Assembly: GCF_025947305.1 (NCBI RefSeq)
Contig: NZ_CP110009.1
Location: 1,963,501-2,027,500, forward strand
Length of the DNA stretch: 64,000 bases
Direction: 5' to 3'
Source of the DNA: Flavobacterium sp. N3904
Lineage (GTDB): Bacteria; Bacteroidota; Bacteroidia; Flavobacteriales; Flavobacteriaceae
Shown: piece after piece, positions 1 to 9,203 of the stretch
How positions within the stretch are numbered: position 1 is the stretch's first letter
Layout of the letters: each line of letters opens with the position of its first letter
Made by a program: the position numbers and the translations under genes
Notes under the pieces: model-generated
What the model was told of the DNA's origin: nothing
What the model saw: the letters and a program-made list of their open reading frames with translations, nothing else
The model's database searches: none

Positions 1-1
1 A

Positions 2-838
2 ATTGATGAAATAATTGATTTCTCGGGTTGCGAGCGCTACATAGATACCCCCGTAAAGCGCTACAGTAGTGGAATGTATGTTCGTTTGGCTTTTGCCGTA
101 GCCGCTTTTCTGGAACCCGAAATTTTAATTATCGATGAGGTATTGGCTGTAGGGGATGCCGAGTTCCAGAAAAAAGCAATAGGCAAGATGCAGGACATTT
201 CCCGTAGTGGTGGTAGAACGGTTTTGTTTGTGAGTCATAATATGGCAGCAGTTAAACAGTTATGCAATAGAGGGATTGTTTTGGAGCATGGTAAAGTAAT
301 TTTTGAAGGAGAAATTGAAGAAAGTTTAAAAAAGTACCAAATTCTAACTCAGAAAATAAGTACTAAACTTCATGATTTTGATAGAGAAGGAACAGGTGAG
401 TACCGAATTTCAAGCATAAGTTTTATTTCAAATGGTGATAAAAAAAATACTTTTTTTCTTGGTGAAAAAATTAAGATTGAACTATCGTTAAAAAGATTAA
501 AAGATGTTAATTTAAAAGATATCCAAATTATTATTGGAATTTATAATTTTATGGATGAAGGATATTTAAGATTTGATACAAGTTTATTTAATTTTTCCAT
601 TTCTCTAGATGGAGACTATTCAAAAATCATATGTGAATTGGAAGAGCCTCTAAACATTAAGCCAGATAATTATTATATAAATGTTGCTGTTTTAAACGAA
701 AATATTTTGATTGACTACATAACAAATGCTTTTGAGTTTAATGTTGAAAACGGAGATTATTTTAACACTGGCAAAAACTTGAAAGATTCTGAGTTATCAA
801 AAGTGTATTATAAACATAAGTGGTCACATTTAAAATAG
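2..838 (+). CDS. ABC transporter ATP-binding protein, Wzt-like polysaccharide exporter (5' partial)
   Basis: The frame is open from base 2, so the N-terminus and Walker A lie upstream of the window. Visible in order are the ABC signature with its family-typical form (RYSSGM followed by YVRLAFAVA), Walker B (LIIDEVLAVGD) and the H-loop (VSHN). About 160 residues of beta-rich sequence follow, matching in position the carbohydrate-binding C-terminal domain of Wzt proteins. The family energises export of undecaprenyl-linked O-antigen or teichoic-acid chains through a Wzm permease, which would be expected upstream. The first ATG (base 74) is internal to the ABC domain and is not the true start. 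The C-terminal tail is much more AT-rich and less conserved than the ATPase part, as expected for a substrate-specific domain. Confidence 0.9.
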   Translation: MDEIIDFSGCERYIDTPVKRYSSGMYVRLAFAVAAFLEPEILIIDEVLAVGDAEFQKKAIGKMQDISRSGGRTVLFVSHNMAAVKQLCNRGIVLEHGKVIFEGEIEESLKKYQILTQKISTKLHDFDREGTGEYRISSISFISNGDKKNTFFLGEKIKIELSLKRLKDVNLKDIQIIIGIYNFMDEGYLRFDTSLFNFSISLDGDYSKIICELEEPLNIKPDNYYINVAVLNENILIDYITNAFEFNVENGDYFNTGKNLKDSELSKVYYKHKWSHLK

Positions 839-843
839 ATAGA

Positions 844-2271
844 ATGGATAATATTCAATATTCTCATAAGTCAATGATTGATGATTTTGGGCGAGTTTTT
901 TTTTATAACAATCGAGTATTCAGGGAAATATCGAAAGAAAAAGAGAAGTTTTGTTTAGAACTGTTGAGTTCGGCCATGTTTAAAGAATTAATACAAAAAG
1001 AACTAATTCCTCAAACTCTTATATCAGAGGAATTTCCGGAAACTAAAAAACTTATATTAGAACATACAAAGGTAGTTGAGAGTTTGCAACATGAATGGAC
1101 ATTTGAAATGTTTAAAGATGCAGCTTTAATGGTTTTGGAAATTAATGATGTTTGTAATAAGTATGGATACGAATTAAAAGACGCTCATACTTTAAATGTT
1201 TTATTTAATAATAATAAGCCCATTTTTGTTGATCTTGGTAGCATAGATTTAATTAGATCAAAGAATAATTGGATTGCCTACGAGGAATTTTTGAATTCCT
1301 TTTTTATTCCATTAAGATTTTGGAGTAAAAATGAACTTTTCATAGTTAGAAAATTATTGGAAAGTAATTTTCACAGAATGTTTACAATTCCTTCTCAAAA
1401 TATAGAAGAATCTGGATTGTATAAATTATTAGGAGTTGACAATAGTTACGCTTTTTCTTTTAGGAAAAATAAATTATTTTCTACAGAAAGAAATATTTCA
1501 CTAATTACCTTTTTTGTAAAAGCTTCAAACAAATTTCTACGGATTGTCTTTAAGAAAAAAAATAAGCTTTTTAGATATGATTTAAAAATTAACAGAATAA
1601 CAGAAATTTTTCCAAAAAACACAATAAATAGTAATATAGTATCATTATCAAAATCCACTTTCGATAGTCAATGGAAAGGATATCATAGTAAATTTTATAA
1701 TGAAATTGAAAGTGTTAATTATTCGTATCGATTTAAAAGATTATTAGAGATTATAAATGATTTAAAAGATATTGATACAATAATAGATTTAGCTGGTAAT
1801 GAAGGTTATTTTTCTTTTTTGTTGTCTAAAGAAATGACATTAAAAAATGTTATTTTAGTCGATTATGATGAAAATGCAATAAATGAAGCGTATCTAAATA
1901 GCAAAAAATTGAATATTAAAAATGTTACACCTCTTTTATTAAATTTTATGTTTACACCCGATTTGCTTGGAACTTCTAAAAGACTAAGGTCAGATTTGGC
2001 AGTTTCTTTGGCTGTTACACATCATTTAATATTGACGGGCAAATTTTCATTAGCCGCAATTTTTGATAGACTTATTATGTTTTCAAATAAATATGTGATT
2101 GTCGAATTTATGCCATTAGGATTGTGGAGCATTGAGACAAAAATAAAACAAAATCTACCAGATTGGTATTCTATAGACTGGTTTAGAGATGAATTTGTTA
2201 ATCGCTTTAATTTGCTTATAGAAGAACAATTAGAAGAAAATAGAATTGTTTTTGTAGGGAAAATTAAATAG
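844..2271 (+). CDS. kinase-like / SAM methyltransferase fusion, possible O-antigen chain terminator
   Basis: Two domains are visible. Residues about 1-200 look kinase-like: D113 and N118 in KDAHTLN fit the catalytic-loop DxxxxN pattern, and DLG (130-132) fits the Mg-binding DFG. Residues about 290-475 look like a class I SAM methyltransferase: motif I IIDLAGNEGY (313-322), an acidic end of beta-2 in VDYD, and a VTHHL segment near 391. In ABC-exported O-antigens the WbdD family joins methyltransferase and kinase domains (opposite order) to cap the chain end, which the Wzt C-terminal domain then recognises. Lying 5 nt after a Wzt-like gene fits that job, but it is inference. A GTG at 820, overlapping the previous gene, would add 8 residues; ATG 844 was chosen. 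The gene is very AT-rich. Confidence 0.7.
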   Translation: MDNIQYSHKSMIDDFGRVFFYNNRVFREISKEKEKFCLELLSSAMFKELIQKELIPQTLISEEFPETKKLILEHTKVVESLQHEWTFEMFKDAALMVLEINDVCNKYGYELKDAHTLNVLFNNNKPIFVDLGSIDLIRSKNNWIAYEEFLNSFFIPLRFWSKNELFIVRKLLESNFHRMFTIPSQNIEESGLYKLLGVDNSYAFSFRKNKLFSTERNISLITFFVKASNKFLRIVFKKKNKLFRYDLKINRITEIFPKNTINSNIVSLSKSTFDSQWKGYHSKFYNEIESVNYSYRFKRLLEIINDLKDIDTIIDLAGNEGYFSFLLSKEMTLKNVILVDYDENAINEAYLNSKKLNIKNVTPLLLNFMFTPDLLGTSKRLRSDLAVSLAVTHHLILTGKFSLAAIFDRLIMFSNKYVIVEFMPLGLWSIETKIKQNLPDWYSIDWFRDEFVNRFNLLIEEQLEENRIVFVGKIK

Positions 2272-2277
2272 AATTGT

Positions 2278-2985
2278 ATGGTAAAAGCAGTCAAAAATAA
2301 AATAATTTCATACTTAGACTTTATTATAAAAAAGACTATAATATCTGTTTATGGAGTTAACTCAAATATTTATAAATTATTTTTTAATAAATTATATTTA
2401 AGAGAAAAAGAAGAATGTTACAACAGTATTATAGGTGATAATGTTAGACTATATCCAACTTATAAGCTTGTGAATTCTCAAGTTGGTGATTATACATATG
2501 TAGCTGAAAATTCAATTATAAATAACACTATTATTGGTAAGTTTTGCTCTATAGGACCAAATTTAATTTCAGGTTGGGGTATTCATCCTACGGAAGGAAT
2601 TTCAACACACCCGATGTTTTATTCTACAAGAAAACAAAATGGAATTACATTAAGTGTTAGTGATAAGATAGATGAACTGTTGCCTATTCATATTGGTAAC
2701 GATGTGTTTATTGGCATGAATGTTACTATTTTGGATGGAGTTAAAATAGGAGATGGAGCTATTATAGGTGCTGGTGCTGTTGTATCCAAAAACATTCCTT
2801 CTTATGCCATAGCTGTTGGGAATCCTATTAAAATAATCAAATATCGATTTGACGATATAATCATTGAGAAATTGCAAAAGATAAAATGGTGGGATTTTGA
2901 GATAGATGAATTGATTTTAGTTGAAAAACATTTTTTTGACATAAATAAATTTATAAAAATATTGGAATCAAGAAATCATAAATAA
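2278..2985 (+). CDS. CatB/XAT-like hexapeptide-repeat acetyltransferase
   Basis: A 235-residue protein with left-handed beta-helix hexapeptide repeats: IGDNVRLYP, VGDYTYV, IIGKFCSIGPN, then IHIGNDVFIGMNVTILDGVKIGDGAIIGAGAVV, ending in the VGNPIKIIKYRF tail typical of xenobiotic/sugar acetyltransferases of the CatB-VatD type. The conserved histidine loop is seen in GWGIHPTEGISTHPMF. Such enzymes transfer acetyl from acetyl-CoA to sugar hydroxyl or amino groups in the cytoplasm. It starts 6 nt after the kinase/methyltransferase gene, so it is probably co-transcribed and decorates the same glycan. The exact acceptor cannot be read from sequence. Confidence 0.85.
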   Translation: MVKAVKNKIISYLDFIIKKTIISVYGVNSNIYKLFFNKLYLREKEECYNSIIGDNVRLYPTYKLVNSQVGDYTYVAENSIINNTIIGKFCSIGPNLISGWGIHPTEGISTHPMFYSTRKQNGITLSVSDKIDELLPIHIGNDVFIGMNVTILDGVKIGDGAIIGAGAVVSKNIPSYAIAVGNPIKIIKYRFDDIIIEKLQKIKWWDFEIDELILVEKHFFDINKFIKILESRNHK

Positions 2986-3000
2986 AATAAAGTTACTTTC

Positions 3001-3801
3001 ATGCCTAAAATTTCTATCATCACCATCAACTACAACAACCTCGAAGGACTGAAGAGAACTGTAGAGAGTGTGGTCAATCAAACTTGGCAAGAGTTTGAAT
3101 ATATTATCATCGATGGCTATTCTACTGATGGCAGTGCAGAATATTTAAGAAGTCAAAGTGATAAAATTGATTATTGGGTAAGCGAACCCGACAAAGGTAT
3201 TTACAATGCCATGAACAAGGGAATAGCAAAAGCTACTGGAGAATATTTGTTGTTTTTGAATAGTGGAGATTATTTAAATGATTCATCAATCTTGAACAAA
3301 AATCACATTTATTTGGAAGATAAAGAAATCATTTGTTTTAATATTAATGAAATCAGAGAAGAAGGAATTAGAATAAAAAAAAGCCCTGCAGAAATGACTT
3401 TTTCTCAATTATTTATAGATACTATTCCACATCAATCTACATTTATTAAAAAAAGTTTGTTTAGTAAAGCAGGACTTTATGATGAGAACCTGAAAATTGT
3501 ATCAGACTGGAAGTTTTTTATAATTGCTTTTGGGAAATTCAATGCTTCTTATTTATATCTTGATGAAGATTTTTCTACTTATTATTTTGATGGGATAAGT
3601 TCACAAAAGGAAAATTATCCACAAGTTTTACAAGAAAGAGCAGCTGTATTGCAAACCGAGTTCTCCATTTTTTTGAAAGAAACAAAGGAATTAATTGAGT
3701 TGCAAGACACAAGTAAAAAACTAAAAAGAATCAATGACAGCCTGAGGAAATCAAGAAAAATCCAATTACTAATAAAATTGGGATTATTAAACAAGTTTTA
3801 A
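3001..3801 (+). CDS. family 2 glycosyltransferase (WcaA-like)
   Basis: The N-terminal GT-A fold is plain: SIITINYNNLEGLKRTVESV, IIIDGYSTDGS, then EPDKGIYNAMNKGI and LFLNSGD, where a NSGD segment replaces the classical DxD, as in the WcaA/colanic-acid GT2 subgroup. Later, IPHQSTFIKKSLF and SDWKFFIIAFGKF are the usual acceptor-side motifs. The 266-residue length is normal. It acts at the cytoplasmic face, adding one sugar to the lipid-linked repeat. It starts 15 nt after the acetyltransferase gene. Sugar donor and acceptor are unknown. Confidence 0.9.
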   Translation: MPKISIITINYNNLEGLKRTVESVVNQTWQEFEYIIIDGYSTDGSAEYLRSQSDKIDYWVSEPDKGIYNAMNKGIAKATGEYLLFLNSGDYLNDSSILNKNHIYLEDKEIICFNINEIREEGIRIKKSPAEMTFSQLFIDTIPHQSTFIKKSLFSKAGLYDENLKIVSDWKFFIIAFGKFNASYLYLDEDFSTYYFDGISSQKENYPQVLQERAAVLQTEFSIFLKETKELIELQDTSKKLKRINDSLRKSRKIQLLIKLGLLNKF

Positions 3802-3898
3802 TTTAGTGCAAAGAAAGGAAATCAGGTATTGTGACGGTAAGACAAAATTAATGGCTATAAATGTTAAATTTATAGGTTTGAAAGTAAATTAAAATAAA

Positions 3899-5032
3899 AT
3901 GAAAAAAATACTTTTTATATCGCACGATGCACATTTGGCCGGAGCTCAAATATTACTGTTGAATTTGTTAAAGTGGATAAAAAAGCATCATAGCGAAATA
4001 CAATTTGATTTATTATTGGCAGGTGAAGGTGTGTTGACTGCTGATTTTAAAAATGTCACGAATGTTTTAAAAATGCCTTTCCCTAAAAAAAACGCTAATA
4101 GTTTAGATAAAATTACTTACAAGCTTAAATTAAATTTTTTTTATAATCATATTAGTAATCAAAAATATGATTTAATATATAACAATACGTTTTCTAATGG
4201 ATTTATTTTAAGCGTTTTAAGTCTTAATAAAGTGCCAATTATTACGCATGTCCATGAATTGGAGTATTGGATTAAAAAAAGTGGAGTAGAAAATAAAAAT
4301 CAAATTAAGGCTTCTACAAATTATTATCTTACCGCTTCAATGTCCGTTACCAACTATTTATTAAAAAACCACATTGCAGAAAAAAATAATGTTGAAGTAG
4401 TTTATGAATGGATTGATAGTCAGGATCTTTTGCATCAAAAAGAAAAAAAAAGTATAAGGAATTTTTTAAATTTACCAGAGGATTCCATAATTATTGCGGC
4501 ATCAGGACGTGAAAATTTCAGAAAAGGAAAAGATTGGTTTATTCCCATAGCCATACAAGTTTTAGCAATGATGAAAAGTAAAAAAATCCATTTTGTTTGG
4601 ATTGGAGGGCACACAGGCGAAGAATTAGTATTTGATTGCCTAAAATCTGGTTTTCACAACAATATACATTTTATTGAACATATACCCGAGGCCAATGCTT
4701 ATTTTAATGAATTTGAAATTTTTATGATGCTATCAAGAGAGGATCCTTTCCCTTTAGTTAATTTAGAAGCAGCAATTTGGGAAGTTCCTGTAATTTGTTT
4801 TGAAAATACTGGTGGTACAGAAGAATTGGTGAGTGAAAATTGTGGTATCAAAGTGCCATATGGGAATTTAAATATGTTTTCTGAAGCGATAATTAGAGTT
4901 CTAGAGAATAAGGAATTTAAGGATGAAATAGGAACGAATATTAAAGAAAAAGTATTGAGAGAATACGATATAAATGTTGTTGGGGAAAAAATTGTGAAAG
5001 CAATATTTAAAGTTATTGAAAATTATGAATAG
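3899..5032 (+). CDS. family 4 glycosyltransferase
   Basis: GT-B fold. The N-terminus has FISHDAHLAGAQILLLNLL, the usual glycine-rich acceptor-domain loop. The C-terminal half has the GRENFRKGKDWF and VWIGG elements, and then the EX7E-type nucleotide-sugar site in SREDPFPLVNLEAAIWEVPVI. At 377 residues it is a complete GT4. It follows a 97-bp gap after the GT2 gene, the first appreciable spacer in the locus, in which no convincing promoter was found (a TAGGTTTG at 3873-3880 lacks a TTG upstream). Its end overlaps the next gene by 8 nt. Confidence 0.9.
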   Translation: MKKILFISHDAHLAGAQILLLNLLKWIKKHHSEIQFDLLLAGEGVLTADFKNVTNVLKMPFPKKNANSLDKITYKLKLNFFYNHISNQKYDLIYNNTFSNGFILSVLSLNKVPIITHVHELEYWIKKSGVENKNQIKASTNYYLTASMSVTNYLLKNHIAEKNNVEVVYEWIDSQDLLHQKEKKSIRNFLNLPEDSIIIAASGRENFRKGKDWFIPIAIQVLAMMKSKKIHFVWIGGHTGEELVFDCLKSGFHNNIHFIEHIPEANAYFNEFEIFMMLSREDPFPLVNLEAAIWEVPVICFENTGGTEELVSENCGIKVPYGNLNMFSEAIIRVLENKEFKDEIGTNIKEKVLREYDINVVGEKIVKAIFKVIENYE

Positions 5033-6134
5033 AATTAAGCCTATAGCAATTTATTTGCCTCAATTTCATCCTATTCCAGAAAATGATGAGTGGTGGGGAA
5101 AAGGTTTTACAGAATGGACAAATGTTACCAAAGCCCAGCCAAGATTTGAAGGCCATTATCAACCCCATTTACCTGCTGATTTGGGATTTTATGACCTAAG
5201 ACTTGAAGAAGCACGATTAGCTCAAGAACAACTGGCTAAATCCTATGGAATTCATGGTTTTTGTTATTATCATTATTGGTTTAATGGTAAACGATTGTTG
5301 TTTGAACCATTGGATAGAAAGCTAAAAAACCCAAAAGAAGATTTGCCTTTTATGATGTGTTGGGCCAATGAAAACTGGACTAGAACATGGGATGGTTTAG
5401 ATAAAGAAGTATTGCTTAAACAAGAGTATAGTTTTGATGATGATTTGGCACATATTCAACATCTGATTCCTTATTTTAAAGATGAACGATATATAAAAGT
5501 AAATGGAAAGCCTATATTTATAATCTACCGACCAAAATTATTTCCGGACATACAAAAGACAATTTCTATATGGAGAAAAGCAGTTCAAGATGTCGGTTTT
5601 CCTGATCTTTATATAGGATTTGCTCAAAATTTGGGTCATTCTTTTGCGCCATCAGAAAAAGGATTTGATTTCGGTTTTCAATTTCAACCTAATATTGGAA
5701 GTCAATCTAGTGGTGTGCCTTATGGTGTAGCTAAAATGGAGCGACTAAAAAATGAATTTAAAGTATTGTTGGGATATAGGATTAGAAAAAAGTTTGGGAT
5801 CAAGTTTAAAAAAATTGATTATTATTACGATTATGTCCATTATTCCGAAATTCAAAAAAACCTTGGTTTTATAAAGGATGTATATCCAGGTATTACCCCT
5901 ATGTGGGATAATTCGGCAAGGAAAAAAGAGGACTGTTTTATTTTGCATAATTCAACACCTGAAAAGTATAAAAAATGGTTGGGTTATATTAAAGAAAATT
6001 ATCCTTGGGATACTGTGCCCGAGAACTTTTTGTTTATAAATGCTTGGAATGAATGGGCTGAGGGAAATCATTTGGAACCTTGTCAGAAATGGGGTAGAGC
6101 TTATTTAGAAGTGACAAAAGAAATTCTGGAATAA
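5025..6134 (+). CDS. WbsX-like GH99-type protein of glycan loci
   Basis: The opening IKPIAIYLPQFHPIPENDEWWGKGFTEW and the later QPHLPADLGFYDLR, GFCYYHYWFNGKRL, MMCWANENWTRTWDG and INAWNEWAEGNHLEP are the hallmark blocks of the WbsX family. That family is related to GH99 endo-mannosidases and occurs in O-antigen and rhamnan clusters. Its role is not settled: it may be a glycosyltransferase-like or a retaining hydrolase activity. The acidic residues in NENWTR and NEWAEG are candidates for catalysis. ATG 5025 was preferred to TTG 5016. The gene overlaps the preceding GT4 by 8 nt and is followed by a 144-bp gap before the chosen start of the next gene. It has no signal peptide, so a cytoplasmic role is likely. 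Confidence 0.85.
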   Translation: MNRIKPIAIYLPQFHPIPENDEWWGKGFTEWTNVTKAQPRFEGHYQPHLPADLGFYDLRLEEARLAQEQLAKSYGIHGFCYYHYWFNGKRLLFEPLDRKLKNPKEDLPFMMCWANENWTRTWDGLDKEVLLKQEYSFDDDLAHIQHLIPYFKDERYIKVNGKPIFIIYRPKLFPDIQKTISIWRKAVQDVGFPDLYIGFAQNLGHSFAPSEKGFDFGFQFQPNIGSQSSGVPYGVAKMERLKNEFKVLLGYRIRKKFGIKFKKIDYYYDYVHYSEIQKNLGFIKDVYPGITPMWDNSARKKEDCFILHNSTPEKYKKWLGYIKENYPWDTVPENFLFINAWNEWAEGNHLEPCQKWGRAYLEVTKEILE

Positions 6135-6278
6135 TAATGGATAACCACATTCTATAAATAAATTAATATTCTTTGACAGAGCCTTGAAATTGATGTCAAA
6201 TCAAATAAATAATAGCTTTATTTTATATTTGATATAATACTAGCCATGAGAATGGCACTATTTATTAAAAAATTATAT

Positions 6279-7166
6279 ATGCTAGTTTCCATAATAATTC
6301 CAGTACATCAAACTCATGATTATTTTAAAAGTTGTGTTGAGAGTGCTTTGGCTCAAACGTACACCAATTTAGAAATTATAGTAGCCTGTAATGGTGAATT
6401 AACACTGCAACAATGTCAAAATTTCCTAAATATTGCAGATACTAGACTGGTATTTATAAAAACTTCCAAAGGACGTCATAGCGCTCGCAACGAAGCGTTA
6501 AAAGTGACAAAAGGATCTTGGATTCAATTTTTGGATTATGACGATTATTTGTTTCCATATAAAATAGAAGAACAGCTAATTAGTATTGTTAAAAGTATTG
6601 GTACTGGATTATCCATTTGCCAATGGAAAAAATTCACTGAAAGAATAGATGAACATTATACTTTTCCTTTTCAAGATTTATATAATGAATCTCAAATAAG
6701 TGCGGGCCAGTTAGTGCAAAAATTGGGACAGTCTGGAGGGTTTATTGCGACTGCTTCCTGGTTGGTTTCAAAAGAATTATTGACAGGCTCAAGATGGATA
6801 GACAGCCCGAATGATGATGCAGTATTTTTATCCGAAATTTTAAAAAAATCACCCGAAATAATTATGAGTCCCAAAGTTTTAGCGGGTTATAGAATTCATG
6901 ATTCTAATACTAGTTCCATCCGGTCTAAAGAAGAGTTCGATAAATTGATGCATAGTTGGAGGATAATTCATCAAAACTTATTGATTTTTAAAGAAACTCA
7001 AATAAATTTATACCTATACAAAGCTTATCTTAATTTGATTCGATATTCAAAACAAATTAATAAGTATAGAATTATTGAGGTTATTTATAATTGTTTAAAT
7101 TTTGGTTTTAAAGCAAGAGTTGGATTTTTGATGTACAAGGATTTTAAACGTTATTTGCTTAAATAG
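6279..7166 (+). CDS. family 2 glycosyltransferase
   Basis: GT-A protein. MLVSIIIPVHQTHDYFKSCVESALAQTY gives the nucleotide-binding start, GRHSARNEAL the donor loop and FLDYDDYLF the DxD-like metal site. DSPNDDAVFLSEIL and YRIHDSNTSSIR complete the family pattern. The ATG at 6279 lines up with the family start; an upstream ATG at 6246 would add 11 poorly conserved residues. A TATATTTG sequence at 6224-6231 resembles a Bacteroidota -7 element, but no TTG sits at the right distance, so a separate promoter is unproven. Confidence 0.88.
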   Translation: MLVSIIIPVHQTHDYFKSCVESALAQTYTNLEIIVACNGELTLQQCQNFLNIADTRLVFIKTSKGRHSARNEALKVTKGSWIQFLDYDDYLFPYKIEEQLISIVKSIGTGLSICQWKKFTERIDEHYTFPFQDLYNESQISAGQLVQKLGQSGGFIATASWLVSKELLTGSRWIDSPNDDAVFLSEILKKSPEIIMSPKVLAGYRIHDSNTSSIRSKEEFDKLMHSWRIIHQNLLIFKETQINLYLYKAYLNLIRYSKQINKYRIIEVIYNCLNFGFKARVGFLMYKDFKRYLLK

Positions 7167-7173
7167 TCATTAA

Positions 7174-8340
7174 ATGAACTCATCAAAAAGAATATTATTA
7201 TTTGGTCCAATAGGAGATTTTGGAGGTAGGGAACTGGAAAGTGGTTTTATAGCTTCGGTTTTGTCCTCAAAATATGTAGTTGATATTTGCACAACAGGCA
7301 CTATAACCAGAAAATCACAGGTATTTGACTTTAATAAAGAGCAAAAAGTTTATGAAATTAAGGCCCTTTTGTTTCATCAGTTTTTCTCTCTAAAACTGCT
7401 GGCTTTTTTTAGTTTTTTTAAAAATGGTCGTAAAGGTAAAGTAAGTGATTTTGTAAATAATGCCTTTGCAAAGCGTTTTTTGGATTATGATGAAAAAGTA
7501 AAAATTGTTTTAGAGCATTTAATTAAAGATTATGAGGCTATTTTAATAGTGGCACAGCTATCTACAGGGCTAGTTGGTGATGCGATAAAAATTGCCAAAA
7601 ACATAAACAAAAAGATACTTTTTAGAACGACAGGAACGATTACTTTTTCGGATTATGATTTTATTGAATCAGTAGATTGTTTCATTCATCATTCGCAAAA
7701 TAATGCGAAACAAATTGAGAACAAAAGGAAACATAAATTTGTAATTATAGATCAATGTGCTTATAATGAAATAGATTTGTTGCAAATTCCACTAGTGAAC
7801 CATGAGGTAAAGAAATTTTTAACTTTAGCAAGATTAGAGAAAGAAAAGAATGTGGACGAAGTGATTAAAGCTTTTTTGAAAGTTAAAGGGGATGATGATG
7901 TACTCTATGTGGTTGGCGATGGAACAGAAATTCAAAATTTAAAAAAGATTGCTAAAAATGAAAAGAGTGTAATTTTTACAGGATTTATAAAAAACCATGA
8001 TTTGCATCAATACTTTTCAGAGGTAGATTGTATAATTATTCCCTATTATAAATTTGAAACGGGACCATTAACAGGAATAGAGGCCATGGCAAGTGCGCGA
8101 ATTATTATATCGGCTAGGACAGGAGCAATGCCAGAAAGAATGAAAGGGACTATGAATAATTTTTGGTTTGATTATAATAATTTTGAATCTTTTAAAAAGG
8201 TGTTTTTGGAGGTTAAAAGTTTAAATGAAATACAAATAAATGAAATATCTAAAAATTTAAAGGAAAAATACAAAATGGAATATTGTTTATCTAAAATAGG
8301 GAACGATTATTTAAAAGTTGTGAGCAAATTTTTAAATTGA
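7174..8340 (+). CDS. family 4 glycosyltransferase
   Basis: The 388-residue GT-B protein opens with LLFGPIGDFGGRELESGFIASVL, a glycine-rich acceptor-domain motif. The C-terminal half has LARLEKEKNVDEVIKAF, YVVGDGTEIQNLKK, FTGFIKNHDLHQYFSEVD and IIPYYKFETGPLTGIEAMASAR, which hold the GT4 donor-binding acidic pair. It follows the preceding GT2 after 7 nt. A 76-bp AT-rich spacer separates it from the next gene. Donor and linkage are unknown. Confidence 0.88.
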   Translation: MNSSKRILLFGPIGDFGGRELESGFIASVLSSKYVVDICTTGTITRKSQVFDFNKEQKVYEIKALLFHQFFSLKLLAFFSFFKNGRKGKVSDFVNNAFAKRFLDYDEKVKIVLEHLIKDYEAILIVAQLSTGLVGDAIKIAKNINKKILFRTTGTITFSDYDFIESVDCFIHHSQNNAKQIENKRKHKFVIIDQCAYNEIDLLQIPLVNHEVKKFLTLARLEKEKNVDEVIKAFLKVKGDDDVLYVVGDGTEIQNLKKIAKNEKSVIFTGFIKNHDLHQYFSEVDCIIIPYYKFETGPLTGIEAMASARIIISARTGAMPERMKGTMNNFWFDYNNFESFKKVFLEVKSLNEIQINEISKNLKEKYKMEYCLSKIGNDYLKVVSKFLN

Positions 8341-8416
8341 ACATAGTAGTTTTTTAATTTATTGTAATTAGAGTAACGACTAATTTTAATTTAAGATTTC
8401 TTTAAAATAATTATTT

Positions 8417-9199
8417 ATGATATCAGTAGTAATAAGAAATAAAAATGAGGCACCTGCTTTAGAATATATTTTAAAAATTCTCCATAAAGTATACCAAGAT
8501 GATATTGATGAGATAATTCTAGTAGATAATTTATCGACGGATAAAAGTATAGAAATTGCTGAAAATTTTAATTGTAGAATTGTAATGATTGATGATTTTA
8601 CGTATGGTAAGGCCATAAATTTAGGAATCTCTACTGCTAATAATAATTTGATATTGCTCTTGAGTTCTCATGCCGTTCCTGTTGGGAATTCATTTTTTAA
8701 GAACTCAATTGCTGAATTTGCTGTTAACCCATCATTAGCGGGAATGCGGTATATTAATTCATATGCAAATTATAAAAGAGCAATTGATAATAATTTCAAG
8801 GTAAAAGATGGACTAAATTTCGGTATGATGGCAGGCTGTGCTATGGTTAATAAAAAGGTATGGTATGAGTTTAAGTTTGATGAAACACTTGTGTTTAGTG
8901 AAGATAAAGAATGGTCTGATCGTGTATTGAAAGCGGGATATGAAATTATGGATTTTAACGAAACTTTTTTTTATCATATAAACCGCGATAAAAAAGGTAT
9001 TTTAAATAGATATAAAAACGAAACTGTTGCTCATTATCAGTTGCATAAATTGAAATATATTTCAATACTTAAAATTTTTGGAGTACTTTTTTTTAGGATT
9101 ATGTTTCAATTGCCAAAAGAATACATGGTAAAAGTCTTTCATGAATTTCGCTTATTTGTAATAAAAATTAAGATTAGAAGAAAACTTTTGTCAAAATAA
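8417..9199 (+). CDS. family 2 glycosyltransferase, rhamnosyltransferase-like subgroup
   Basis: A 260-residue GT-A protein. VVIRNKNEAPALEYILKIL and ILVDNLSTDKSIEIAE form the Rossmann-like start. YGKAINLGISTANNNLILLLSSHAVPVG replaces a classic DxD with an SSH segment, a feature of the GT2 branch that includes rhamnosyltransferases. FGMMAGCAMVNKKVW and FSEDKEWSDRVLKAGY follow. A short hydrophobic C-terminus (IFGVLFFRIMFQL) may attach it to the membrane. Sugar specificity is a guess only. Confidence 0.85.
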   Translation: MISVVIRNKNEAPALEYILKILHKVYQDDIDEIILVDNLSTDKSIEIAENFNCRIVMIDDFTYGKAINLGISTANNNLILLLSSHAVPVGNSFFKNSIAEFAVNPSLAGMRYINSYANYKRAIDNNFKVKDGLNFGMMAGCAMVNKKVWYEFKFDETLVFSEDKEWSDRVLKAGYEIMDFNETFFYHINRDKKGILNRYKNETVAHYQLHKLKYISILKIFGVLFFRIMFQLPKEYMVKVFHEFRLFVIKIKIRRKLLSK

Positions 9200-9203
9200 T
9201 GAG

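Noticed and set aside
1446..1658. Minus-strand 70-codon frame within the kinase/methyltransferase gene
   Set aside because: It is a shadow of the real gene in AT-rich sequence, with a Phe/Leu/Ile-rich translation.
3873..3880. TAGGTTTG before the first GT4 gene as an internal promoter
   Set aside because: No TTG lies 18-20 nt upstream and the sequence is AT-rich enough for a chance match.
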